Positions 8,104 to 16,631 of a stretch of 64,000 nucleotides of DNA are shown in pieces. Under the pieces are notes generated by a model. That model worked only from the letters and a program-made list of their open reading frames with translations. It did not search any database and was not told where the DNA came from. Origin of the DNA: Planktophila grossartii (lineage in GTDB: Bacteria; Actinomycetota; Actinomycetes; Nanopelagicales; Nanopelagicaceae); NCBI GenBank assembly GCA_965234365.1, contig OZ248345.1, forward strand, positions 248,001 to 312,000, given 5' to 3'. How positions within the stretch are numbered: the first letter of the stretch is position 1; every line of letters starts with the position of its first letter. A program made the position numbers and the translations under genes.

Positions 8104-9195
8104 ATGCGCGAGTACCTTGTCACACTTCTCCTGGCGGCAGCGCTCTGTTATGTCATCACTCCCTTTGTACGTTCATGGGCGATTAAAGTCGGTGCAGTTG
8201 CGCAGATTCGCACGCGCGATGTTCACACAACTCCCACTCCTCGCTGGGGCGGGCTCGCAATGTGGATTGCCATGGCGCTCACCTTTGCGATGGTCAATCA
8301 CTTATCTCTAGTCGGAAAATCTTTTGGTCGCGAGTCACTTGGAATCTTTTTGGCTGCAACGCTGCTCGTTGCAATCGGTCTAGTCGATGATCGCTTTGAA
8401 CTCGATGCTCTGACAAAACTCGCCGGCCAAGCGCTTGCCGCCGGAATTTTATTGCTCTTCGGTATTCAAGTTCTCTGGCTTCCTATTAATGGGGTGATCA
8501 CACTTCCACCTAGCATCGGACAACTTGTCACCGTCATGATTGTGCTTGTCACTATCAATGCCGTGAACTTTATTGATGGACTTGATGGGTTAGCAGCCGG
8601 CATCGTTGCTATCTCTGGAGCTGCATTTTTCGCCTTCGCTTACTTACTGGCTGTGGTCTATGGCTTCAGCCGCGCAGGCGCACCATCGCTGATTACCGCA
8701 GTGATTATCGGCGTCTGTATTGGTTTTCTGCCTCATAACGCCCATCCTGCAAAGATCTTCATGGGCGACTCTGGCTCCATGTTCCTTGGACTCTTGCTCG
8801 CAGCATCGGCTATTACATTGACCGGACAGATTGATCCCAATGCAATCTCTGCTGAGAAGTTGGGGCCAACTCTTCTTCCGCTGATGTTGCCATTTGCGGT
8901 TCTTGCAATTCCACTCATTGATCTCTTCTCAGCAATCATTCGCCGATTGCGCGCCGGTCAATCTCCCTTTAGCTCCGATAAAGAACATATGCATCACCGA
9001 ATCCTTCGCGCAGGAAACACACATTTGCGCACAACGTTGATTATGTATCTATGGACCGCGACAATTGCTTTCCCTGTAGTCGTATCTGCATTTGAACCTT
9101 TATGGGTTGCAGCGATTGTTGCTGGTGCAATGCTCGCCTTTACCTTGTATTACTCAAAGAGTGGAGTTCTTGTAAATGACAAGCAACCAAAGTAA
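8104..9195 (+). CDS. wecA: Undecaprenyl-phosphate N-acetylglucosamine 1-phosphate transferase (WecA/TagO/Rfe family)
   Basis: This is a polytopic membrane enzyme of the PNPT family. It transfers a sugar-1-phosphate from UDP-GlcNAc to undecaprenyl phosphate, the first step in making wall-linked or surface glycans. The 363-residue protein has about ten hydrophobic segments. Diagnostic loops are TPRWGGLA near the N-terminus, LVDDRFELD (Asp-Asp motif), NFIDGLDGLAAG, KIFMGDSGSMFLG, and the cytoplasmic His motif DKEHMHHRI. It corresponds in position to mycobacterial rfe/wecA. Its end overlaps the following atpI-like gene by 20 nt. Confidence 0.93.
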   Translation: MREYLVTLLLAAALCYVITPFVRSWAIKVGAVAQIRTRDVHTTPTPRWGGLAMWIAMALTFAMVNHLSLVGKSFGRESLGIFLAATLLVAIGLVDDRFELDALTKLAGQALAAGILLLFGIQVLWLPINGVITLPPSIGQLVTVMIVLVTINAVNFIDGLDGLAAGIVAISGAAFFAFAYLLAVVYGFSRAGAPSLITAVIIGVCIGFLPHNAHPAKIFMGDSGSMFLGLLLAASAITLTGQIDPNAISAEKLGPTLLPLMLPFAVLAIPLIDLFSAIIRRLRAGQSPFSSDKEHMHHRILRAGNTHLRTTLIMYLWTATIAFPVVVSAFEPLWVAAIVAGAMLAFTLYYSKSGVLVNDKQPK

Positions 9196-9613
9196 TCCAA
9201 GTAATGAGGCGCAGTTACTTCGTGGTGCACTCACTCCAACTTTTATAGTCGGCATCATCGCAATCGGATTCTCAATTTTCATGAAGGGCACATCAGGTTT
9301 CTTCGGCGCCCTCCTTGCCCAAGCAGTCGTTCTTATCTACTTCTTGGTTCACATCTTCGTATCCAAGATTTCTCGGAACCTTGATCCCATGAGCACCATG
9401 GCGCTTGCGATGTTTTCTTACTTTGCCAAGTTCATGCTCCTCGGAGCCTTTTTATGGGCACTGACCAGATTCACCTCACGCTCTTCAATCGACCGCACCA
9501 CCTTTGGGGTTACGGCGATTGCGCTCACCTTCGCCTGGCTAGGCGGAGAAATTGCTAGTTATCTAAAGCTGAAAACTCATCTACCATTGCCGCATGAGCA
9601 ACAACCCAACTAA
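9176..9613 (+). CDS. AtpI-like four-helix membrane protein
   Basis: This 145-residue integral membrane protein has four predicted helices (around residues 22-40, 44-64, 73-95 and 107-128). It sits between the wecA-like gene, which it overlaps by 20 nt, and the ATP synthase genes, which is where actinobacterial genomes place the AtpI/Rv1303-type protein. AtpI proteins are thought to aid c-ring assembly or Mg2+ handling. The assignment rests mainly on position and topology; sequence conservation is low. The next small gene overlaps its end by 20 nt. Confidence 0.6.
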   Translation: MTSNQSNPSNEAQLLRGALTPTFIVGIIAIGFSIFMKGTSGFFGALLAQAVVLIYFLVHIFVSKISRNLDPMSTMALAMFSYFAKFMLLGAFLWALTRFTSRSSIDRTTFGVTAIALTFAWLGGEIASYLKLKTHLPLPHEQQPN

Positions 9614-9797
9614 CCGCCGCGAAGAGAACGCCCTCTGGTCGATCTTCGGCTACCTCGTTTCAGGCCTGCTCTTCTGGGGCGGCATCGGCTGGGCGGCAGA
9701 CCACTTCTTCAACACCACCTACCTGACCCTTATCGGCCTCCTGGTCGGAATGGGTGGGGCGCTCTACCTCGTCTGGCTACGGTTCGGCAGGGAGTAA
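9594..9797 (+). CDS. Small two-helix membrane protein upstream of atpB (AtpZ-like)
   Basis: The 67-residue protein has a polar N-terminus and two hydrophobic helices (WSIFGYLVSGLLFWGGIGW and YLTLIGLLVGMGGALYLVWL), ending in a short basic tail. That is the AtpZ/AtpI-type pattern often found just ahead of ATP synthase genes. It starts inside the 3' end of the preceding membrane gene, suggesting translational coupling. A 145-nt spacer follows before atpB. The function is not established. Confidence 0.6.
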   Translation: MSNNPTNRREENALWSIFGYLVSGLLFWGGIGWAADHFFNTTYLTLIGLLVGMGGALYLVWLRFGRE

Positions 9798-9942
9798 CTC
9801 ATGCTCTGGGGGAGTGACCAGCCCCACGGGAAATCCCTGATTTCCGATTTCACAGGGGAGAGGTTTTCCCCATAAGGTTGGCCTGCTTTACCGCTTCCCC
9901 AGCGAATGGTCTATAAGCCCTTTTATCTCTCAAGGAGTGTGT

Positions 9943-10734
9943 GTGCGCGCGTTAAGTAACTTACACGCAGAAGGTGATGGATTCGTCCCACCTAGTACAA
10001 ACGACTTCAACCTCCCCCCAATCTTCGAATCAGTTTCTTGGTTCACAAAGCCAGTTCTTCTCGTATTTCTCTCAGTAATTCTCGTTTCAGTCTTCTTTAT
10101 TCTCTCTTCACGCAAGGCAGCTGTAGTGCCTTCGAAGCTTCAATTCGCTGGAGAAAGCGTCTACGCATTTGTGCGTAATGACCTTGCTCGCGATGTTATC
10201 GGCCACGACTTCATGCGCTTCGTGCCTTATCTCTTCACACTCTTTACCTTTGTTCTTACCAATAACATCTTCGGAATCATTCCGTTGCTGCAATTCCCAG
10301 CAATGTCACATGTGGCTTTCCCATATGTCTTAGCGATCTTTACATTCTTCGTCTTCCATTACGTAGGTATTCGCAAGCAGGGGTTCCTCAAATACCTCAA
10401 GGAGATTGCATTTATGCCAGGTGTACCAAAACCTGTCTATATCTTGCTCACTCCGATTGAAATTGCAACCTTCTTCATTGTGCGTCCACTGACGCTCTCG
10501 CTTCGTCTCTTTGCAAATATGTTCGCGGGCCACTTGTTGTTGCTCGTATTCATTATGGGTGGTGACTACATGATGCATGATTCACATCTGATCATGAAGC
10601 TATTTAGCCCATTCTCATTTGCATTTGGTATTGCCCTGACATTCTTTGAATTTATGGTGCAATGCCTACAGGCGTACATCTTTACCCTGCTCACAGCTCT
10701 CTACATCGCCGGCGCCCTTGCCGACGAGCACTAA
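9943..10734 (+). CDS. atpB: ATP synthase Fo subunit a
   Basis: Subunit a forms the two proton half-channels against the c-ring. I place the start at GTG 9943, 5 nt after an AAGGAG ribosome site; an in-frame GTG at 9937 overlaps that site. The 263-residue protein has a periplasm-facing N-terminus and about six membrane helices. The conserved segment LSLRLFANMFAGHLL carries the essential arginine. The C-terminal QAYIFTLLTALYIAGAL segment is typical. It is the first gene of the core ATP synthase operon. Confidence 0.95.
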   Translation: MRALSNLHAEGDGFVPPSTNDFNLPPIFESVSWFTKPVLLVFLSVILVSVFFILSSRKAAVVPSKLQFAGESVYAFVRNDLARDVIGHDFMRFVPYLFTLFTFVLTNNIFGIIPLLQFPAMSHVAFPYVLAIFTFFVFHYVGIRKQGFLKYLKEIAFMPGVPKPVYILLTPIEIATFFIVRPLTLSLRLFANMFAGHLLLLVFIMGGDYMMHDSHLIMKLFSPFSFAFGIALTFFEFMVQCLQAYIFTLLTALYIAGALADEH

Positions 10735-10763
10735 CGGAAACACCTAACGAAAGGTAAGAAAAA

Positions 10764-10967
10764 ATGACAGGCACACTCAACCTGGTCGGTTTTGGCCTAT
10801 CAGCAATTGGTCCAGCAATTGCAACAGGAATGATCTTCGCTGCGTACATCAACGGCGTAGCTCGTCAACCAGAAGCACGTAGCGTTCTCCAGCCAATCGC
10901 GTTCCTCGGATTCGCGCTCGCTGAAGCACTTGCACTCTTCGGTCTCGTCCTCGCATTCGTTCTCTAA
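10764..10967 (+). CDS. atpE: ATP synthase Fo subunit c
   Basis: The 67-residue protein is a two-helix hairpin that forms the rotating proteolipid ring. Helix 1 is glycine/alanine-rich, the polar loop is RQPEA, and helix 2 contains the proton-binding glutamate in GFALAEALALFG (Glu54). No sodium-binding signature (Gln in helix 1 together with the Glu-Ser/Thr pair) is evident, so proton coupling is the simpler reading. An AACGAAAGGTAAG ribosome-site region lies just upstream. Confidence 0.96.
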   Translation: MTGTLNLVGFGLSAIGPAIATGMIFAAYINGVARQPEARSVLQPIAFLGFALAEALALFGLVLAFVL

Positions 10968-10992
10968 TCAATAAAGATTAATTAGGGTAAAA

Positions 10993-11526
10993 ATGCGCTC
11001 ATTTAATTTGCTTAGTGGGGAAGAAGCAGCAAGCCCACTAGTTCCGCACACAGCAGAGCTAGTTGTCGGTGCTATCGCTTTCACCTTGCTATTCCTCGTG
11101 CTTCGCAAGGCAGTTGTGCCAATGTTTGAAAAAGCATTCACAGCGCGCACCGAAGCCATCGAAGGCGGTATCGAACGTGCTGAGAAGGCGCAGCTAGAAG
11201 CACAGCGCGCACTCGTTCAGTACAACGAGCAGCTTTCATCAGCACAAGGTGAAGCATCAAAGCTTCGCGAAGAAGCTCGCGTTCAAGGCGCAGCAATTCT
11301 CGAAGAGCTTCGCACTAAAGCTCAAGAAGAAGCAGCACGCATTACTGCGACTGCCCACGCATCTATTGAGGCAGAGCGCCAGCAAGCAATCACATCACTT
11401 CGTAATGAAGTCGGTGCGCTTGCAGTTGAACTCGCATCAAAGATTGTCGGAGAAGCTCTCGATGACCAGGCCCGTCAATCACGGATCGTGGAACGCTTCA
11501 TCGAAGATCTCGAAAAGTCTAAGTAA
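10993..11526 (+). CDS. atpF: ATP synthase Fo subunit b
   Basis: Subunit b is the peripheral stalk. The 177-residue protein has one N-terminal membrane helix (VVGAIAFTLLFLVLRKAVVP, about residues 25-45). A long charged amphipathic alpha-helix rich in Glu, Ala, Arg and Gln follows, as expected for the dimeric stalk. It begins 25 nt after atpE and precedes atpH. There is no sign of the b-delta fusion found in mycobacteria; delta is encoded by its own gene here. Confidence 0.93.
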   Translation: MRSFNLLSGEEAASPLVPHTAELVVGAIAFTLLFLVLRKAVVPMFEKAFTARTEAIEGGIERAEKAQLEAQRALVQYNEQLSSAQGEASKLREEARVQGAAILEELRTKAQEEAARITATAHASIEAERQQAITSLRNEVGALAVELASKIVGEALDDQARQSRIVERFIEDLEKSK

Positions 11527-11558
11527 GTCCAAGAAAGTAACAGAGAAGAAAGAAGAGA

Positions 11559-12392
11559 ATGAGAATCCACCTCGGAGGAAGCAGCCGTCAGTCACTCGTG
11601 GCTGCTAGAGCGAAGCTCGATGCTGCCGTCAAGGGCGCAACTGCTGCATCCGCATCTGAGCTCTCAACTCAACTCTTCTTTGCAGCTGATGTTCTCTCAA
11701 AGAACACTTCAATCCGCCGCGCCTTTGCCGATCCATCACGCGATGCAGCCTCAAAGGGCGCACTCGTTAAGGATCTCTTCGCAAAGTCACTCGCAGCTTC
11801 CGCTCTAGAAATACTCACAGATGTATCAACACTTCGTTGGTCAGCTGCAGGAGACCTAGTGCATGTACTCGAGCAGCTCGCGATTGAAGCTGAAGCATCT
11901 GCTGCAAACCTCAACAATGAACTCGATCGCGTAGAAGATGAATTCTTTGAGACATCACAGCTCGTTGTCGACAACTTCGAATTGCGTAAGGCTCTCGTAG
12001 GTACTGGAACACCTGAAGCGAAGTCAGCGCTTATCTCCGAAGTACTTTCAAAGAAGGCATCTTCATCAACTGTGAAACTCGCTGTTGCTCTTGTATCAAG
12101 CCTTCGCGGACGTAGCATTGAAGCGGCATTTGCTGACTATCTCTTTGGTCTAGCTAATCGTCGTAATCGTTTAATCGCGGTAATTCGCGTGGCATCAGTT
12201 ATTACAGATGCTCAAAAGTCACGTCTTGCAGCAGCGATTGAGAAGCAGGTTGGCCAGCCAATCCGTGTCAATATCGAGGTCGAACCATCAATTCTTGGTG
12301 GCGTATCGGTCAAGTTTGCAGATGAACTCGTAGATGGAAGTGTTTCAAATCGACTTGCTAGCGCCGGACGCGCGCTAGCTGGAAACAAATAA
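11559..12392 (+). CDS. atpH: ATP synthase F1 subunit delta
   Basis: Delta links the peripheral stalk to the top of the alpha3-beta3 head. The 277-residue length is typical of actinobacterial delta subunits, which are longer than the 177-residue E. coli protein. The start MRIHLGGSSRQSLVAARAKLD resembles the actinobacterial N-terminus. The C-terminal part VNIEVEPSILGGVSVKFADELVDGS contains the conserved delta/OSCP signature. It lies 32 nt after atpF and 11 nt before atpA. Confidence 0.93.
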   Translation: MRIHLGGSSRQSLVAARAKLDAAVKGATAASASELSTQLFFAADVLSKNTSIRRAFADPSRDAASKGALVKDLFAKSLAASALEILTDVSTLRWSAAGDLVHVLEQLAIEAEASAANLNNELDRVEDEFFETSQLVVDNFELRKALVGTGTPEAKSALISEVLSKKASSSTVKLAVALVSSLRGRSIEAAFADYLFGLANRRNRLIAVIRVASVITDAQKSRLAAAIEKQVGQPIRVNIEVEPSILGGVSVKFADELVDGSVSNRLASAGRALAGNK

Positions 12393-12403
12393 AGGGGAAA
12401 CTC

Positions 12404-14044
12404 ATGGCAGAGCTCAAGATCCAACCGAATGAAATTCGGGATGCCTTAGCGAATTTCGTTAAGTCATACGATCCAGGCACCGCGGCTCGTGATGAAGTCG
12501 GAACAGTTAGCCAGGCAGGCGATGGAATCGCTCGCGTTGAAGGACTTCCTTCAACAATGGCAAACGAACTACTTCAGTTCGAGAACGGAACACTAGGTCT
12601 CGCACTTAACCTCGACGTGCGCGAAATCGGTGTTGTTATCTTGGGCGATTACGCAGGCATTGAAGAAGGAACATCTGTACGTCGTACAGGTGAAGTTCTC
12701 TCTGTTCCTGTCGGCGACGGATTCCTCGGTCGCGTTGTTGACCCACTTGGTCGACCAATCGATGGCAAGGGTGAAATTAAGCCTGACGCACGTCGTGCAC
12801 TAGAACTTCAGGCTCCCTCAGTAGTACAGCGTCAACCTGTTAAGGAGCCAATGGCAACAGGTATCAAGGCAATCGATGCGATGACAGCAATCGGTCGTGG
12901 ACAGCGTCAGCTCATCATTGGTGACCGTCAGACCGGTAAGACTGCAGTTGCAATCGACACAATTATTAACCAGCGCGAAAACTGGCTCACTGGCGATAAG
13001 AAGAAGCAGGTTAAGTGCATCTACGTCGCGATTGGTCAGAAGGGTTCAACAATTGCATCTGTTAAGGGTGCACTTGAAGAAGCTGGCGCAATGGAATACA
13101 CAACAATCGTTGCATCTCCTGCATCAGATCCAGCAGGCTTTAAGTACCTCGCTCCATACACCGGTTCTGCAATTGGTCAGCACTGGATGTACAACGGCGA
13201 GCACGTTCTTATCGTCTTTGATGATCTTTCGAAGCAGGCTGAGGCATACCGTTCAGTCTCACTTCTTCTTCGTCGTCCACCAGGCCGCGAAGCGTACCCA
13301 GGCGACGTTTTCTACTTACACTCACGTCTTCTTGAGCGTTGCGCAAAGCTCTCTGATGAATTGGGCGGCGGTTCAATGACTGGTCTTCCAATCATTGAAA
13401 CTAAGGGAAATGACGTTTCAGCGTTTATTCCTACAAACGTAATTTCTATTACTGACGGACAGTGCTTCCTTGAAACAGACCTCTTTAACGCAGGCGTTCG
13501 CCCAGCGATTAACGTAGGTATCTCAGTTTCTCGTGTTGGTGGTTCTGCACAGACAAAGGCGATGAAGAAGATTGCTGGACGTCTGCGTCTTGACCTTGCA
13601 CAGTTCCGTGAGCTCGAAGCATTCGCTGCTTTCGGTTCAGATCTCGATGCTGCATCAAAGGCTCAGCTTGAGCGCGGTGCACGTATGGTTGAACTTCTTA
13701 AGCAGGGTCAGTACTCACCTTATTCACTCGAGCGTCAGATTGTTTCAATCTGGGCAGGCACCACAGGCAAGCTCGATGATGTTGCTGTTGCTGATATCCG
13801 TCGCTTCGAAACTGAACTTCTCGACTTCATCGGTCGCGAACGTAAGGACATCTTTACAGTGATCTCAGAGACTAAGCAGCTCGAAGATGACACTGTTGCA
13901 AAGATGGATGCTGCGGTTGCAGATTTCAAGAAGCAGTTCAAGCCATCTGTGGCTGCAGCTGTCAACGATGCGCCTGCAGAGGCTCTCGATGGCGAAGGCG
14001 CAGAAGCAATTACAAAGCACGTCCCACCGGCGGTGAAGAAGTAA
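12404..14044 (+). CDS. atpA: ATP synthase F1 subunit alpha
   Basis: The alpha subunit forms the non-catalytic nucleotide sites of the F1 head. The 546-residue protein contains Walker A GDRQTGKTAVA (about residues 172-182), the VEGLPST N-terminal barrel region, and the signature PAINVGISVSRVGGSAQ. A ribosome site AAAGGGGA precedes the ATG. The C-terminus has a modest extension rich in Ala, Asp and Glu. Gene order and spacing are normal. Confidence 0.98.
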   Translation: MAELKIQPNEIRDALANFVKSYDPGTAARDEVGTVSQAGDGIARVEGLPSTMANELLQFENGTLGLALNLDVREIGVVILGDYAGIEEGTSVRRTGEVLSVPVGDGFLGRVVDPLGRPIDGKGEIKPDARRALELQAPSVVQRQPVKEPMATGIKAIDAMTAIGRGQRQLIIGDRQTGKTAVAIDTIINQRENWLTGDKKKQVKCIYVAIGQKGSTIASVKGALEEAGAMEYTTIVASPASDPAGFKYLAPYTGSAIGQHWMYNGEHVLIVFDDLSKQAEAYRSVSLLLRRPPGREAYPGDVFYLHSRLLERCAKLSDELGGGSMTGLPIIETKGNDVSAFIPTNVISITDGQCFLETDLFNAGVRPAINVGISVSRVGGSAQTKAMKKIAGRLRLDLAQFRELEAFAAFGSDLDAASKAQLERGARMVELLKQGQYSPYSLERQIVSIWAGTTGKLDDVAVADIRRFETELLDFIGRERKDIFTVISETKQLEDDTVAKMDAAVADFKKQFKPSVAAAVNDAPAEALDGEGAEAITKHVPPAVKK

Positions 14045-14047
14045 CTC

Positions 14048-14959
14048 ATGGGTGCTCAACTTCGCGTATATCGCCGACGGATGCGTTCCGTTAAAGCGAC
14101 TAAAAAGATCACGAAAGCTATGGAGTTAATCTCTGCTTCTCGTATCGTTAAGGCGCAGCAACGTGTAACAGCGTCGACTCCTTATGCAAATGAGTTGACC
14201 CGTGCGGTATCTGCAGTTGCTACATACTCTTCAACAAACCATCCGTTGACTACTCCACACGAAAACCCACGTCGCGCGGCGATTTTGATCATCTCTGCAG
14301 ACCGCGGTATGGCTGGTGCTTACTCAACTAATGCGATTAAGGAAGGCGAAAAACTCGCTGCCCTTCTTCGCGAACGTGGTTTGCAGGTCTCTAACTTCCT
14401 CGTGGGCCGCAAGGCAGTGAACTACTACAAGTTCCGTAACCGCGAGATGGCTGGAACATGGACAGGTTTCTCAGATAACCCAACATATGAAAATGCGAAG
14501 GAAGTTGCTGACTCACTCTTGTCAGCCTTCCTTGCAGATTCAACTGAATCAAATGGCGTCGATGAAATCCACATCATCTTCACTCAATTTAAGTCAATGT
14601 TGACCCAGGAAGCTACAGCCAAGCGCATGATCCCTCTCGAAGTTGTCGAGTCATCAGCGCCAGTTCCAACAGGCTTGCTTCCCATGTATGAATTCGAACC
14701 TAATGCAGGAGAAGTTCTCAACGCTCTTCTTCCTCGTTATATCGAAGCACGTATCTTTAACGCGATGTTGCAATCTGCAGCTTCAGAGCATGCAGCTCGT
14801 CGTCGCGCTATGAAATCAGCAACTGACAATGCTGAGGATTTGATCAAGTCGCTTACCCGACTTGCGAACGCTGCCCGTCAGGCAGAAATTACCCAGGAAA
14901 TCAGTGAAATTGTTGGCGGCGCAGATGCGTTGGCCTCAGCTAGTGCAGGGAGTGAATGA
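14048..14959 (+). CDS. atpG: ATP synthase F1 subunit gamma
   Basis: Gamma is the central rotating shaft. The 303-residue protein begins MGAQLRVYRRRMRSVKATKKITKAMELIS and ends with the conserved C-terminal helix AARRRAMKSATDNAEDLIKS...NAARQAEITQEISEIVGGA, both diagnostic. The ATG is 3 nt after the atpA stop. The stop overlaps the atpD start region. Confidence 0.97.
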   Translation: MGAQLRVYRRRMRSVKATKKITKAMELISASRIVKAQQRVTASTPYANELTRAVSAVATYSSTNHPLTTPHENPRRAAILIISADRGMAGAYSTNAIKEGEKLAALLRERGLQVSNFLVGRKAVNYYKFRNREMAGTWTGFSDNPTYENAKEVADSLLSAFLADSTESNGVDEIHIIFTQFKSMLTQEATAKRMIPLEVVESSAPVPTGLLPMYEFEPNAGEVLNALLPRYIEARIFNAMLQSAASEHAARRRAMKSATDNAEDLIKSLTRLANAARQAEITQEISEIVGGADALASASAGSE

Positions 14960-16377
14960 TGTCAGCAACAGGTAAAGGCCGCGTAGCCCGAGTTATTGGA
15001 CCGGTGGTGGATATTGAATTCCCCGCAGATTCAATGCCATCGATCTTCAACGCGCTTCACGTAGAGACCACGATGAGTGGCACTACTCGTACCTTGACCC
15101 TCGAAGTAGCGCAGCACATTGGAGATAACCTCGTGCGCGCAATCTCGATGCAACCTACAGACGGAATGGTGCGCGGTGCTGAAGTAACAGATACCGGTTC
15201 AGCTATCTCTGTCCCAGTCGGTGACGTCACAAAGGGCCACGTCTTCAACACTCTCGGAGAATCCCTCGACGTTCCAACATCATCTCTTGATATCAAGGAG
15301 CGTTGGTCAATCCACCGTAACGCACCTGCATTCGATCAGCTTGAGTCAAAGACTGAAATGTTCGAAACAGGTATCAAAGTTATCGACCTACTTACACCTT
15401 ACGTAAAGGGTGGAAAGATCGGTCTCTTCGGTGGTGCAGGTGTTGGTAAGACTGTTCTTATCCAGGAAATGATTTATCGCGTAGCTGAAAACTTCGGCGG
15501 TGTATCTGTATTCGCCGGTGTTGGTGAGCGTACTCGTGAAGGTAACGACTTGTTCCTCGAAATGACTGAGACGGGCGTTATCAACAAAACAGCCTTGGTC
15601 TTCGGTCAGATGGATGAACCACCTGGAACGCGTCTTCGTGTTGCTCTGTCAGCACTCACAATGGCTGAGTACTTCCGCGATGTTCAGAAGCAGGACGTTC
15701 TCCTCTTCATCGATAACATCTTCCGCTTTACTCAGGCAGGTTCTGAAGTATCAACACTTCTCGGCCGTATGCCTTCTGCAGTGGGCTACCAGCCAACACT
15801 TGCAGATGAAATGGGTCAGCTTCAGGAGCGTATTACTTCAACACGTGGTCACTCGATTACATCTATGCAGGCAATTTACGTTCCTGCAGATGACATCACC
15901 GACCCAGCTCCACACACAACATTCGCCCACTTGGATGCAACAACAGTGTTGTCTCGTCCGATCTCAGAGCTTGGTATCTACCCAGCTGTGGATCCGCTCG
16001 ATTCATCATCTCGTATCCTCGATCCTCGCTACATCGGCGAGCACCACTTCCGTGTTGCTAACCGCATTAAGCAGATCTTGCAGCGCTACAAGGATCTACA
16101 GGACATCATCGCAATTCTCGGTATCGATGAATTGTCAGAAGATGACCGCGTTCTCGTAGGTCGTGCACGTCGTATCCAGCGCTTCTTGTCACAGAACACA
16201 TTCGTGGCGAAGGTCTTTACTGGTATCGACGGTTCATTCGTTCCGCTTGCAGACACAATCGCAGCATTTGAAGCGCTTGCTGATGGAAAGTACGACCATG
16301 TTCCAGAACAAGCATTCTTTATGTGCGGTGGCCTCGACGATGTTGAGCGCAAGGCTGCAGAATTGGCAAAGAACTAA
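14959..16377 (+). CDS. atpD: ATP synthase F1 subunit beta
   Basis: Beta carries the catalytic ATP sites. Walker A GGAGVGKTVLI, the catalytic glutamate in GVGERTREGNDL, Walker B VLLFIDNIFRF and DELSEEDR-like DELSEDDR are all present. I choose the second of two tandem ATG codons (14956 and 14959), because the AGGGAG site at 14947-14952 is 6 nt from it. It overlaps the atpG stop. The protein is about 472 residues, the usual length. Confidence 0.98.
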   Translation: MSATGKGRVARVIGPVVDIEFPADSMPSIFNALHVETTMSGTTRTLTLEVAQHIGDNLVRAISMQPTDGMVRGAEVTDTGSAISVPVGDVTKGHVFNTLGESLDVPTSSLDIKERWSIHRNAPAFDQLESKTEMFETGIKVIDLLTPYVKGGKIGLFGGAGVGKTVLIQEMIYRVAENFGGVSVFAGVGERTREGNDLFLEMTETGVINKTALVFGQMDEPPGTRLRVALSALTMAEYFRDVQKQDVLLFIDNIFRFTQAGSEVSTLLGRMPSAVGYQPTLADEMGQLQERITSTRGHSITSMQAIYVPADDITDPAPHTTFAHLDATTVLSRPISELGIYPAVDPLDSSSRILDPRYIGEHHFRVANRIKQILQRYKDLQDIIAILGIDELSEDDRVLVGRARRIQRFLSQNTFVAKVFTGIDGSFVPLADTIAAFEALADGKYDHVPEQAFFMCGGLDDVERKAAELAKN

Positions 16378-16379
16378 AG

Positions 16380-16631
16380 ATGGCTCTTAACGTCGCACTA
16401 GTATCGCCAACACAACAGGTGTGGTCAGGCGAGGCAACTTTTGTCTCTGCTCGTACCACTGAAGGAGATCTCGGAGTTCTTCCAGGTCACTCACCTTTGT
16501 TTGGCGTACTAGTGGACGGAGCTGTCAGTATTAAAGGCACCGACGGAACAACTCAGGAATTCCAAGTTCGCGGAGGCTTCTTATCAGTCTCTAACGACCG
16601 CGTTTCAATTCTTACAGAATCAGTTAATTAA
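16380..16631 (+). CDS. atpC: ATP synthase F1 subunit epsilon, short form
   Basis: The 83-residue protein contains the N-terminal beta-sandwich domain of epsilon (VSPTQQVWSGEATFVSARTTEGDLGVLPGHSP), which binds gamma and the c-ring. It stops right after that domain (VSNDRVSILTESVN). The C-terminal two-helix domain, which in E. coli and mycobacteria inhibits ATP hydrolysis, is absent. The stop codon is followed at once by the convergent murA stop, so no missing exon-like continuation is hidden by a frame shift here. It is the last gene of the ATP synthase operon. Confidence 0.93.
   Translation: MALNVALVSPTQQVWSGEATFVSARTTEGDLGVLPGHSPLFGVLVDGAVSIKGTDGTTQEFQVRGGFLSVSNDRVSILTESVN

Noticed and set aside
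9798..9942. Spacer before atpB as a possible riboswitch or leader
   Set aside because: Short G/C-rich inverted stretches exist but no known leader class or clear terminator can be seen.
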